Assembly: GCF_014646335.1 (NCBI RefSeq)
Contig: NZ_BMNG01000006.1
Location: forward strand, 160,607 to 224,606
Source of the DNA: Streptomyces lasiicapitis
GTDB taxonomy: Bacteria > Actinomycetota > Actinomycetes > Streptomycetales > Streptomycetaceae
Length of the DNA stretch: 64,000 nucleotides
Direction of reading: 5' to 3'
The translations under genes were made by a program, and so were the position numbers. Each line of letters begins with the position of its first letter. Within the stretch, counting starts at the first letter, position 1. Positions 8,390 through 16,611 of this stretch are shown here, piece after piece. The notes beneath the pieces are model-generated. The model was not told where the DNA came from, made no database searches, and saw only the letters and a program-made list of their open reading frames with translations.

Positions 8390-8568
8390 CGTCGTCCTTC
8401 GCCGTCCCCCAACAATCCCTCGTACGTGCGCGTTTCGCCCCTGGTGGAACCACACGGGCCGCAGCGGGGTCCTCATGGTCGTGCGTAGCCGACCACTCGG
8501 AGCAGGAGATCGTATGAGCGGCTATGCTGCGGCAGACGGCGCGCACAAATGTGCGCGACGCGCCGTTA

Positions 8569-8645
8569 GGGGCGGTAGCTCAGCCGGTTAGAGCAGCGGA
8601 CTCATAATCCGTCGGCCGTGGGTTCGAGTCCCACCCGCCCCACCA
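8569..8645 (+). tRNA. tRNA with CAU anticodon (Ile2 or elongator Met), CCA encoded
   Basis: Cloverleaf at 8569-8642 with acceptor GGGGCGG/CCGCCCC, anticodon loop CTCATAA, T-arm GTGGG-TTCGAGT-CCCAC, then encoded CCA at 8643-8645. CAU can be elongator methionine or, after lysidine modification, isoleucine (AUA). Sequence alone does not settle it here. An A1-less acceptor and no mismatch at position 1 rule out initiator tRNA. A small palindrome (8540-8557) lies just upstream. Confidence 0.9.
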
Positions 8646-9201
8646 CCCGGCACAGGTGCAGAAACGATCTGACCTGGCCTTCTCCGACCCCGGACCGATG
8701 TTGTCGGCCGGGGTCGACTGCTGCCCGGGTCTGGCGTCAGCGCGGCGTTCCGGGGCGGGGGCCTCGTTGGTGTGAATGTGTGGGGGCGCACGTCCTGCGC
8801 CCCGGCTTCCGGGTCGCCGGACCTGGCTCCGCAGTCTTCTACCGCGGTGCGCTCTGGAGGGCCAGGCTCACGAGGAAGGCCAGCCCGACGAGGGTCAGGT
8901 GCGTGACGGCGGTCCTCCAGAAGTAGAAGTATCTGTTCGCGCTCCACGAGGACGTACGCGAACTGCGCGCGCTGTGGGAGCTGCGGCGTGGTGCCGAGTG
9001 GGAGGCGCTGCCCGATGTCGCGGCTCGGATCGCGCGGGCTCGGCAGCCCCGGGATCGGCACAGTGACTGGATGCGGGGCATCCTCGCCGGGATGGGCGCG
9101 AACATCCCGTGAAGGACGTGTGGGGCGCCCGGCGCACCCAGTAGGTTCGGATCCCGCTCGGCAGGCAGCGGGTCGCGGACCATGGGTGAGGGGGAGTCGG
9201 A
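8646..9201. other. Intergenic stretch between tRNA and Ser/Thr kinase
   Basis: About 550 bases with no gene that has a clear start. It contains a 60-codon open stretch with Streptomyces codon use (8930-9112, listed separately). The opposite strand across about 8840-8930 has codon bias and a hydrophobic segment (YFYFWRTAVTHLTLVGLAFL), also without a start or ribosome site. Both look like remnants. Confidence 0.5.
8930..9112 (+). pseudogene. Possible gene remnant, C-terminal fragment
   Basis: A 60-codon stretch reading YLFALHEDVRELRALWELRR... to ...WMRGILAGMGANIP then TGA at 9110-9112. An in-frame TAG at 8924-8926 precedes it and there is no ATG, GTG or TTG near its beginning. Codon use is GC3-rich and the sequence looks like a charged helical C-terminus. 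It may be what is left of a degraded gene, or the end of a frameshifted one. Function is not recognisable. Confidence 0.4.
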
Positions 9202-11595
9202 GTGCGCCTGGGCACTACCGTCGATGGGCGCTATCGGTTGGTGCGGGGGCCGCTGCGCGGGGGCATGGGCGAGGTCTGGCTGGCCCGCGATCTGCGGTTG
9301 CCGCGCCATGTCGTACTCAAGCGGATGCACACCGGTGATGAGTACGCCGCTGCCGTCAGCCGACTTGAGTCGGAGGCCCGTGCGCTCGCCCGGTTCAGTC
9401 ATCCGCACGTTGTTACGTTGCATGACGTTCTTACGGTGGCGGAGGGTGGGGAGTCCGGTTCTGGTGCCGCCGGGAGTGCGCGTTCGGCTTTCTGGCTTGT
9501 CATGGAGTACGTCTCCGGGGGGAGCCTCGATCGGCGGCCGCCGTTGAGTCCTGCGCGTGCCGCACGCATCGGTGCCCAAGTCGCCGACGCTCTGGCCGCC
9601 CTGCATGCCCAGGGCATCGTGCACGCCGACATCAAACCGGCCAACGTCGTCGTCACGCCCGAAGGCCTCGCCAAGCTCGCCGACTTCGGTGCCGCGTACC
9701 GCTACGGCGGCCAGGAGACCATCACCCCGCCCGGCATGGTCGGCTACACCCCGGACTACGCCGCCCCCGAAGTCGTCCGCGGCCACCCCGAGCCGACCTC
9801 CGACGTCTTCTCCCTCGCCGCCCTGTTGTACGACATCGTCACCGGCCGTCCGCCGCGCCCGCACGCCGGTCGTGGCATCGACCCGTACGTCGCGGAACGG
9901 CAGGCCGCGCGCGGCGAGGTCGCCCTCGACGGCGACATCGGTCCGCTCGCCCGGATCCTGCCCGTGATGCTCGACCTCGACCCGTCGAACCGCCCCGACG
10001 CGGGGGAGGCGCGACGGCTTCTGGAGGACTGCGCGGGGCGCCAGGAGCCTTTGCCCGCCCGGGAGTTCGGGGTGGGGGCGCTTGAGTTCGGGGCGGGGGA
10101 CGGGAGTGGGGATGGGGGCGAGGGTGCGGATGGGGGTGGGGATGGAGATGGGCCCGACCCGGTGGGCGTCGGGGAGCCCGCGGCCACGGCTGAACTGGCT
10201 GCGGCCACGCGGGAGTTACCCGAGGCCGAGCCGGAGGCTCGGGGGCGTGGGTCGGGTGAGGGCTCGGGTGCGGGTGCGGGCAGCGGCAGTGGTGGCCCTC
10301 CGGCCGGGGCTCGTGCAGGTGCGGGCGCAGGCAGTGAAGCAGGCCGCCCAGGCGGTGACGCCGACGCAGACAGCGGCAGCGTTGGCTCTCCCGCAGAGGC
10401 CCGCGCAGGCACAGGCACAGGCGTAGACGGTGAGGCAGGCGCTGACGCGGACGGTGGCACAGTCGCTGGCGCAGACGGCGGCGCAGACGGCGGCGCAGGC
10501 GGCGGTGATGCGGGCGGCTACCTGGGCGTACGCAGCGGCCGCGATCCCGGCGTGCCCGCCCCCAGTCGCCGCCTCAGCCGCGCCTTCCAAGGCCGAGCCC
10601 GCCTCACCGCCATCACCACCGGAGCCGCCGTCCTCCTCCTCACCGCCGCCCTCCTCATCCCCCGGCTCGGGTCGGACAGCGGCGGCGACGACGGTAACGG
10701 AAGCGGCGACGGAAAGGCGGGCGGGTCGGCCGCCAGGTCGGGTGGGAAAAACGCGGCGTCCGTCGTCGGGCCGCCCCGCACCGCCGACCCCTGCGCCCTC
10801 GCCGACCCCACTGTCCTGAAGCGGTTCGGGGAGGCCGATCTCGACCGGGACTACGGCAACTTCGACCGGTGCGACGTCATCGTGGACACCGGTGACGACG
10901 AACCCGTCGACGTCATGGTGCACTTCGACACCGGCGGCGGCTCCGACCTGCCCGCGCCGCAGCGCACCGAGGGCGTCGTACGCGTCGTGAAAGAGGCCGA
11001 GGACAGCGACGCCTGCAAGCGGACGCTGCTGCCCGCCGGGGACCCGGACATGAACATCTCCGTCGTCGCGAAGCAGGACGAGGGCGCCGCGCCGCTCTGC
11101 CCCATGGCCGACGCCGCCACGGCCAAAGCCGCCGACGTACTCAACGAGGGCCGCATCGCCCGCCGTTCGCCCGCTCCCGACGACTCCCTCGTGAACGAGG
11201 ACGCCTGCGCGCTGCTCGGCCCGAAGGACCTCGAAGCGATGCCCGGCGTCGACGCCGACGAGCCCGACGTGCGCTTCGGCGGCTGGGACTGCAAATGGAC
11301 CAGCACCACCGGCGACCTGTGGCTGGAGGTCCGGTTCGACCGCGGGCAGCCGCCCACCGCCGACGACGGCAGCCTCACCCGCGTAGGCGGGCGCCGGGCC
11401 GTCGTCCAGCCCGAGGCGGAGGGTCCGCGCACCTGCCTCGTCCGCGTCGTCCACCGCACGTACCCCGACCCTGGCGGCAACGACGCCGTCGAGACGGTCA
11501 ACGTCACCGTCGGCGGCGACCCGTCCGGCAACCGGCTGCGCCGCCTCGCCACCACCTTCGCCACCGAGGCCATGGACGAACTCCGCACGGATTAG
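9202..11595 (+). CDS. Receptor-type Ser/Thr protein kinase with a TTA codon
   Basis: 797 aa, GTG 9202 after GGGGGAG. N-terminal kinase domain (about 9-275): glycine loop RGGMGEVWLA, ATP-binding Lys40, catalytic loop HADIKPANV (Asp143; Ala replaces the usual Arg after His141) and DFG at 161-163. Residues about 285-455 are a low-complexity Gly/Ala/Asp/Glu linker. One membrane helix lies at about 467-489. The outer part (about 500-797) has two repeats beginning DPCALADP and DACALLGP, each with further Cys, resembling DUF3558-type lipoprotein domains. This suggests a Hanks-type membrane sensor kinase. Codon 339 (10216-10218, in the linker) is TTA, the rare codon read by bldA tRNA, so full-length protein may appear only late in development. 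The FHA protein downstream is a likely partner or substrate. Confidence 0.85.
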   Translation: MRLGTTVDGRYRLVRGPLRGGMGEVWLARDLRLPRHVVLKRMHTGDEYAAAVSRLESEARALARFSHPHVVTLHDVLTVAEGGESGSGAAGSARSAFWLVMEYVSGGSLDRRPPLSPARAARIGAQVADALAALHAQGIVHADIKPANVVVTPEGLAKLADFGAAYRYGGQETITPPGMVGYTPDYAAPEVVRGHPEPTSDVFSLAALLYDIVTGRPPRPHAGRGIDPYVAERQAARGEVALDGDIGPLARILPVMLDLDPSNRPDAGEARRLLEDCAGRQEPLPAREFGVGALEFGAGDGSGDGGEGADGGGDGDGPDPVGVGEPAATAELAAATRELPEAEPEARGRGSGEGSGAGAGSGSGGPPAGARAGAGAGSEAGRPGGDADADSGSVGSPAEARAGTGTGVDGEAGADADGGTVAGADGGADGGAGGGDAGGYLGVRSGRDPGVPAPSRRLSRAFQGRARLTAITTGAAVLLLTAALLIPRLGSDSGGDDGNGSGDGKAGGSAARSGGKNAASVVGPPRTADPCALADPTVLKRFGEADLDRDYGNFDRCDVIVDTGDDEPVDVMVHFDTGGGSDLPAPQRTEGVVRVVKEAEDSDACKRTLLPAGDPDMNISVVAKQDEGAAPLCPMADAATAKAADVLNEGRIARRSPAPDDSLVNEDACALLGPKDLEAMPGVDADEPDVRFGGWDCKWTSTTGDLWLEVRFDRGQPPTADDGSLTRVGGRRAVVQPEAEGPRTCLVRVVHRTYPDPGGNDAVETVNVTVGGDPSGNRLRRLATTFATEAMDELRTD

Positions 11596-11617
11596 CCCCT
11601 GTTGGCCGGGAGACAAT

Positions 11618-11635
11618 TTCGGGACCCCTCCCGAA
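11618..11635 (+). terminator. Short hairpin after the Ser/Thr kinase gene
   Basis: TTCGGGA-CCCC-TCCCGAA, perfect 7-bp stem, 22 nt after the kinase stop. It may end or attenuate the transcript before the FHA gene, whose own ribosome site (GAGGAG) is at about 11713. Confidence 0.45.
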
Positions 11636-11725
11636 CCCGCGGCGCACACTGGCGGAGCGGGTGCGGGGACGGAGGGGGACGCGCACCCGGGGCACCACGG
11701 AGCGCGGCCGACGAGGAGACCGACC

Positions 11726-12559
11726 ATGAACAGCCAGGCCACGAACAGTCAGGCACGGCGGCAGGCCAGTCTCGCGCGCGGTGTCGCGCCCGCCAGGCCC
11801 GGCACCCTGCACGCCCGCTCGGTGACCGGTGCCGTCAAAGTGCCCCCGCGCCCCGGCCGCACCGTGCGGTTCGGGCGCGGGGACACGCCGGAGGTCGACC
11901 TGGGCGTCGGCGAACACGACCTGATGGTGAGCCGGCAGCACGGCGAACTCACGTACCGCGACCGGCAGTGGTGGCTGCGCAACACCGGCCAGCAGCTCGT
12001 CCGCCTGCCGCGCGGCCGGATGATGCACGCGAGCACCGAACCCCTGCCGCTCGCCCCCGGCTACACCCCGCTGTTCGTCCGCGGCTCCGGGTACCGCGAG
12101 CACCTCGTCGAGCTGTACGTCACGGGCCACGACGACCAGGGACTCGTATCCCGCCGCGGCGCGGACACCGTGCCCCCGAAGCGGTGGTCGCTGGAGGACG
12201 ACGAGCGGCTGCTGCTCGTCGTCCTCGGCCAGGAGTACCTGCTGTACGAGGAGAGGCCGCGCCCCCTGACGTACAGCAGGGCCGCGCAGCTGCTCGTCTA
12301 CCTGCGGCCCGACGGGAACTGGAACGAGCGCAAGGTCGAGTACCGCGTCGATCTCGTACGCCACCGGCTGCACGAAACCGGCTTCCCGCACCCGCTCCTC
12401 CACGACAAGTCCGCCGGCCGCCCCTCCGACAACAGCCTCCTGCACAACCTGCTGCGGGGGCTCGTCGAGTCGACGACGCTCGTTCCGCCGGATCTGTGCC
12501 TGATGGACGACGACTTGGACGACGGCGGTGTGGGCGGTATGGGGGAGGGCGGGGACTAG
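11726..12559 (+). CDS. FHA-domain protein with C-terminal winged-helix-like region
   Basis: 277 aa, ATG 11726 with GAGGAG 7 nt before. FHA domain at about residues 35-110: VRFGRG, then VSRQHGELTYRDRQWWLRNTG, which supplies the conserved Gly-Arg, Ser-x-x-His and Asn used to bind phosphothreonine. The middle (RWSLEDDERLLLVVLGQEYL...LTYSRAAQLL) reads like a compact helical/winged-helix module. The C-terminus is acidic (DDDLDDGG). FHA domains dock on proteins phosphorylated by Hanks-type kinases, and the gene follows such a kinase, so a phospho-dependent adaptor or regulator is inferred. It converges with the next gene, with a 4-nt overlap of the 3' ends. Confidence 0.8.
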   Translation: MNSQATNSQARRQASLARGVAPARPGTLHARSVTGAVKVPPRPGRTVRFGRGDTPEVDLGVGEHDLMVSRQHGELTYRDRQWWLRNTGQQLVRLPRGRMMHASTEPLPLAPGYTPLFVRGSGYREHLVELYVTGHDDQGLVSRRGADTVPPKRWSLEDDERLLLVVLGQEYLLYEERPRPLTYSRAAQLLVYLRPDGNWNERKVEYRVDLVRHRLHETGFPHPLLHDKSAGRPSDNSLLHNLLRGLVESTTLVPPDLCLMDDDLDDGGVGGMGEGGD

Positions 12560-13629
12560 TGGCTCGTCGGCGTCAGTGACTCCAGCAGGAACACCGCCGC
12601 GTCCCGTGCCGAAGCCGGGGCGCGGTCGTGTCGGTGTCCGCGTGCCCGCAGCAGCCGCACCGCCGTGTCCCGCAGGCTCTCGGTGGTCCGCGCCGAGCCG
12701 ATGCCCGCCGCGCGCGGCGCGAGGTCCGCGATGAGTTGTTCCGCGTCCGACCACGCCCCGGCGCCGGTCAGGGCGGCCAGGAGGTGAGCTGTGAACAGGT
12801 GGCGGTAGGACGGACCGGAGGGCGCGGCGGCGGCGCGCAGCAGGGGGACGGCGCGGTCGAAGTCGCCGACGCGGGCGGCGACCCAGCCCCGGTGGCCGGC
12901 CAGTTCGCGCTCGTCGATCCACCACGCCCACGCCGGGTCGCCGCGCGAGACGCCGTCCAGGAACAGGCTGCCTGCGCGGGCCATGAGGTCCGCCGGCTCG
13001 CGCCGGGCGCCCAGCATCGCCGTCGCGTGGGCCTCACGGATCAGTACGAGGGTGGCCACGCGCGGCGGCAGCGGCCGGGGTCCCCGTGCGCGGGCGGCGG
13101 CCGCGAGGGCGGCGCGGGGGTGGTCGGTGTGGGCCAGGAGCATGCTGTCGTTGAGCAGGGTGAGGCGGGCCGTCCAGCGGTCGCCGCACAGTTCGGCGAG
13201 GGCGAGCGCGCGGGCGTTCACGCGGTGGGCGGCCGTGTGGAAGCCCGCGTCGAAGAGGATCCAGCCGATCACCTCGCACAGCTCCGCGAGTGCGGCGAGC
13301 CGGTCGCTGCCGGTGCGGGCGAGGGAGGCGGGGGCGGCGGTCGCCTCGGGCACCTCGCGCATGACCGCCCGCACGAGGGGTACGGCGGCGGACCCGCCTC
13401 CGGCGGAGTCCAGGTCGATCAGGCGCCGGGTGACGGCGAGGAGGGCACCGGGATCAGCACCGTCACGGCGGTCACGGACGCCAGTGTCCGCATCCGCGCC
13501 CACCTCCGTGCCGGTGTCGGTGCCGGTGCCCGCGTCCGTGCCCGCGCCCACCTCCGCGCCCACCTCCGTGCCCGCGCCCGTTCTCGCGCCCACCCCCGTG
13601 CCCGCGTTCACGCCCACGCCCAGCCCCAT
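12556..13629 (-). CDS. Regulator-like helical-repeat protein lacking an HTH, repeat-rich N-terminus
   Basis: 357 aa from ATG 13629 (GAGG shortly upstream). Residues about 60-350 match the C-terminal part of a streptomycete XRE-type regulator family (LLAVTRRLIDLDSAGGG, then TPR-like helices with WAWWIDERELAGHRGW). In that family this part follows an N-terminal helix-turn-helix; here the first 50 residues are instead Gly-Thr-Gly-Ala-Glu-Val repeats, so no DNA-binding domain is visible. Its start is 45 nt past the stop of the PLP-enzyme gene, so it may be the last gene of the metallophore-like operon. The true start could be further inside, beyond the repeats. It may act as an adaptor or be a decayed regulator. 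Confidence 0.55.
   Translation of the reverse strand: MGLGVGVNAGTGVGARTGAGTEVGAEVGAGTDAGTGTDTGTEVGADADTGVRDRRDGADPGALLAVTRRLIDLDSAGGGSAAVPLVRAVMREVPEATAAPASLARTGSDRLAALAELCEVIGWILFDAGFHTAAHRVNARALALAELCGDRWTARLTLLNDSMLLAHTDHPRAALAAAARARGPRPLPPRVATLVLIREAHATAMLGARREPADLMARAGSLFLDGVSRGDPAWAWWIDERELAGHRGWVAARVGDFDRAVPLLRAAAAPSGPSYRHLFTAHLLAALTGAGAWSDAEQLIADLAPRAAGIGSARTTESLRDTAVRLLRARGHRHDRAPASARDAAVFLLESLTPTSH
13480..13629. repeat. Degenerate tandem minisatellite
   Basis: About 150 bp of diverged short units built from CGCGCCCACCTCCGTGCC and close variants. Read leftward it encodes the GTG/GAG/EVGA repeats at the N-terminus of the protein starting at 13629. It may have arisen by slippage over a former N-terminal domain. 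Confidence 0.65.
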
Positions 13630-13674
13630 CCCCTGCCTCGTGGGCGCCCGCCCCCTGCTGGATCATGCCCAACC

Positions 13675-14745
13675 CTAGGCCTGGCCCCCGCAGGCTGCCC
13701 GAGCCCGCCCGTGCGCGGTTCCAAGTGGCGCCTCCGCCTCGGCGGGCGCCTTCGCTCCGTTCCACTCCATCCGCGCCCAGGGCAGAGCCAGTTCCCCCAA
13801 GGACGAGACCGCGCGGGGCGCGAGGGTGTCCAGGTCGGCGGCCTCCGCATGGCGGGCGAAGACCGTGTCGACGTACCGGTGGCCGGTGTCGGCGGCGATG
13901 AACACCGTGGTGCCGCCCGGGAGTTGGGCGTGCTCCCAGCGGGCCGCCGCGTAGCTCGCGCCCGTGGACAGGCCCGCGAAGACGGCGTGGCGGCGGAGCA
14001 GGTCGACGCTCCCGGCGAGGGCGGTGTCGAACGACAGCCAGTGCACGGCGTCGTACGCGGTGTGCGACACGTTGGCGAACGGGATCGAGCTGCCGATCCC
14101 GGCGATGATGATCTCCGGGTCGGCCACGTGCTCGCTGCCGAACGTGACACTGCCGAAGGGCTGCACGCCCGCGAGCCGCACCGGACCCGCGCCGTCCTCG
14201 CGCAGGTAGCGGGCCAGGGCGCCCGTCGACGCGCCCGAGCCCACCCCGCCGACCAGAGTCAGGGGCGAGCCGTCGGCGGGGGCCGCCGCGCGGACGCGCT
14301 CGGCGATCGCGCGGTAGCCGAGGTAGTGGATGTCGTCGTGGTACTGCCGCATCCAGTGGTACTCGGGGTGCACGCGCAGGACCTCGTGCACGCGGGCGAC
14401 CCGCCGCTTCTGGTCCAGCTTCAGGTCGGCGCTCGGCGGCATCTGCTCCAAGTGGGCGCCCAGGACCGCGAGTTGGGTGCGCAGGGTGTGGTCGACGGTG
14501 GTGGAGCCGATGATGTGGCAGCGCATGCCGTAGCGGTGGCAGGCGAGTGCGAGGGCGTACGCGTAGATGCCGCTGGAGCTGTCCAGGAGGGTGTCGCCGC
14601 GCCGCACCCTGCCGGTGTCGAGCAGGTGGCGGACCGCGGCGAGCGCCGACACCACCTTCATGGTCTCAAAGCGCAGGCAGATGAGCCGGTCGTCGACGCG
14701 TATCAGGTCGGGGCGGCCGATCGCTTCCGCGATGTGCTCGTCCAT
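13675..14745 (-). CDS. PLP-dependent cysteine-synthase-fold enzyme (fold type II), atypical
   Basis: 356 aa, ATG 14745 with AAGGAG 7 nt before. Candidate Schiff-base Lys30 in RFETMKVVSALAAVRHLL. The phosphate/substrate loop reads LLDSSSGIYAYALALA where cysteine synthases have SSGNTG. The glycine loop LVGGVGSGASTGALARYL and the tail GVQPFGS...IIAGIGSS fit the family. Such enzymes carry out beta-replacement on O-activated serine or threonine; SbnA of staphyloferrin B synthesis uses O-phosphoserine. The gene just before it encodes a threonine-kinase-like GHMP enzyme, so an O-phospho-amino acid substrate is a reasonable inference. The nucleophile and product are unknown. Its 5' end overlaps the kinase gene by 80 nt. 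Confidence 0.75.
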   Translation of the reverse strand: MDEHIAEAIGRPDLIRVDDRLICLRFETMKVVSALAAVRHLLDTGRVRRGDTLLDSSSGIYAYALALACHRYGMRCHIIGSTTVDHTLRTQLAVLGAHLEQMPPSADLKLDQKRRVARVHEVLRVHPEYHWMRQYHDDIHYLGYRAIAERVRAAAPADGSPLTLVGGVGSGASTGALARYLREDGAGPVRLAGVQPFGSVTFGSEHVADPEIIIAGIGSSIPFANVSHTAYDAVHWLSFDTALAGSVDLLRRHAVFAGLSTGASYAAARWEHAQLPGGTTVFIAADTGHRYVDTVFARHAEAADLDTLAPRAVSSLGELALPWARMEWNGAKAPAEAEAPLGTAHGRARAACGGQA

Positions 14746-15793
14746 GCGGGGGCTCCTTGCTGGGGGTGGGTGAACTGGCGGCGGGAGAGGGTGAGTTGGG
14801 GGTATGTGGCCCGGTCACGTTCGGGCTCGGGTTCGTGGCGAAGGTGTACGTGGCCGGGATGCCCGCCGCCGTCAGCGCCTGGGAGCAGCGGCGCAGCCGC
14901 CCGCGCAGGTCCGGCGCGGCCGGGTCGAACAGCAGCCCCGCCACATTGCCGCTGTGCGCGACCTGCACGCCCACCGCGCCGACCCGGCCCGCGATGGCCG
15001 TCAGCTCCCCGAACTCCTCGTGCGGAAGGACCCGTTGGCCACGCCGCGCGCTCTCGGTCGCGACATGGCCGAGCAGCACCGGGTCGGCGGTGGCGACGGC
15101 GCGGCGCAGCAGGTCCCGCAGCCGCTCGTAGCCGCGTACGTCCTCGTCGTCGTACCCGCGGGCGGGCAGCGCGAGGGTGTCCACGGGCCGCCCGCCGCCG
15201 AGCGCGCAGCCGACGACGACCGCGGGCGGCAGCGCGGCGCCCAGCTCCTCCAGGACCCGGCCCTCGCGCTGGGCGAAGAGGAGCGGGCGGCCGTCCAGCA
15301 TCAGCGGGTCCGACGCCCGCTCGGCACGCACCGCGAGCCGCGCGACGGCCTCCGGCGCCAGGAGCACGCCGAACGCGTCGGCGACCGCGCGCACCGCCGC
15401 GATCACATCGCTGCTCGACGAGCCCATGCCGAGGCCCACCGGTATGTTCCCGGTCAGCTTCAACTCGCCGCCGCACAAAGGTTCCTGGCAGTGCGTCGCG
15501 CATTCGGCCATGGCGTACGTGGCGGCGCGCAGGGCCTTGGTGCGGTCGGCCGGGAGCACCGTGACGTCCTCGGCCCCCGGGCGGCGTACGAACTCCGCGC
15601 GGGTGCCGAGGGAGGACATCGGCAGCGTCACCAGACCGGCCCGGCGCCGCCCCCGGTCGTCGAGGAAGACACCTTGCAGGATCTCGCCGTGGTGACAGGC
15701 GGCGTGCCCGGTGCCGGTGCCGGTGCCGGTGGCGGAGCGGGCGTCGGTGTCCGGGCCGGTGCCGGGTCCGTCCTTCGGCGCCGCGTGCGTCAC
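14666..15793 (-). CDS. GHMP kinase, L-threonine kinase (PduX)-like
   Basis: 375 aa from GTG 15793, which overlaps the preceding stop as GTGA. An early CHHGEILQG segment resembles the CGEL-x-QG signature of PduX-type L-threonine kinases, and the ATP loop IPVGLGMGSSSSDVIAAV is a good GHMP motif. A second kinase-family glycine segment (VAHSGNVAGLLFDP) is near the C-terminus. The last 55 or so residues (after FATNPSPNVTG) are low-complexity Pro/Ser and then overlap the next gene, so the functional end is probably near 14820. Role inferred: ATP-dependent phosphorylation of Thr, Ser or a relative, supplying the PLP enzyme. No cobalamin genes are nearby, so the classical PduX role is unlikely. Confidence 0.75.
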   Translation of the reverse strand: MTHAAPKDGPGTGPDTDARSATGTGTGTGHAACHHGEILQGVFLDDRGRRRAGLVTLPMSSLGTRAEFVRRPGAEDVTVLPADRTKALRAATYAMAECATHCQEPLCGGELKLTGNIPVGLGMGSSSSDVIAAVRAVADAFGVLLAPEAVARLAVRAERASDPLMLDGRPLLFAQREGRVLEELGAALPPAVVVGCALGGGRPVDTLALPARGYDDEDVRGYERLRDLLRRAVATADPVLLGHVATESARRGQRVLPHEEFGELTAIAGRVGAVGVQVAHSGNVAGLLFDPAAPDLRGRLRRCSQALTAAGIPATYTFATNPSPNVTGPHTPNSPSPAASSPTPSKEPPHGRAHRGSDRPPRPDTRRRPAHLPAL

Positions 15794-16611
15794 GACCCGT
15801 CCTTCTCGCGCGGCGCCGCACGGTAGCGGTACAGCGCCGTCTGCTCGGCGCTGAACTGCGAGAACGGGAACGGCTCCGCGGACAGCGCCGTCACCCCCGC
15901 GCCCAGGAACGCCCGCGCCACCGCGCTGCCGGACTGCGCGTACACGATCAGCGGCACGTCCCGCTCGCGGCAGCGGGCCAGGATCGTGTCGAAGGTGCCG
16001 TTGCTGAGGGTCATGCCGGTGGCGACGACGGCGTCGGCGGCGTCGAGCACCTCGTGCATGTCGGTGCTGACGGGGTCGCCCCACTGGGTCGTACGCAGGT
16101 TGAAGTCGCAGGGCAGCGGGTCGCCGCCGCGCTCGCGGATGGCCGCGATCAGCGGGTTGACGACGCCGATCAGCGCGACCTTGGCGCCGCGTCCGATGTC
16201 GAGGAGGCCCGCGATGGCCGTGTCCCGCGCCACCGCCCGCACCTCCGGCGGTCCGGCGGGCAGCGTCACGGCCTCGGCGTCCGGCGCGTCGCGGTGCGGC
16301 TGCACGGCCGCCAAGTAGGCGTCCAGGGCCGCCATTTGGAGCGGGCGCGGGGCTTCGCGCAGCAGCGTGGCGAGCGGGCTGCCCGACGCGTCCGCGCATA
16401 TCGCCGGGTCGATCTCGCCCGCCTCGAAGGCGCAGCCGCCGAAGGAGCCGCCGACGCGGGTGAGGACGTACTGATTGAGGTACGTGACGTTCCCGCCCGC
16501 GAGGCGGGTGCCGTGGTGGATCCAGAACACGCTGGTCGCCGTCAACTCGGCTGGATCGGGGCCGAGTTCACCGGCGAGTACGGCGGACAGCAGGTCGTCG
16601 ACGGTCTTCAT
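15790..16611 (-). CDS. DUF4213/DUF364 putative metal-chelate protein
   Basis: 273 aa; ATGA overlap with the upstream ATPase gene and GTGA overlap with the kinase gene. The N-terminal half (SVFWIHHGTRLAGGNVTYLNQYVLTRVGGSFGGCAFE) fits the enolase-N-like DUF4213, and the C-terminal half (KVALIGVVNPLIAAIRERGG, ADAVVATGMTLSNGTFDTIL, LIVYAQSGSAVARAFLGAGV) fits the Rossmann-like DUF364, a family annotated as putative heavy-metal chelation. No enzymatic reaction is established. Position between an iron-chelate-type importer and two amino-acid-modifying enzymes suggests a step in making, loading or releasing metal from a small chelator. Confidence 0.75.
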   Translation of the reverse strand: MKTVDDLLSAVLAGELGPDPAELTATSVFWIHHGTRLAGGNVTYLNQYVLTRVGGSFGGCAFEAGEIDPAICADASGSPLATLLREAPRPLQMAALDAYLAAVQPHRDAPDAEAVTLPAGPPEVRAVARDTAIAGLLDIGRGAKVALIGVVNPLIAAIRERGGDPLPCDFNLRTTQWGDPVSTDMHEVLDAADAVVATGMTLSNGTFDTILARCRERDVPLIVYAQSGSAVARAFLGAGVTALSAEPFPFSQFSAEQTALYRYRAAPREKDGS

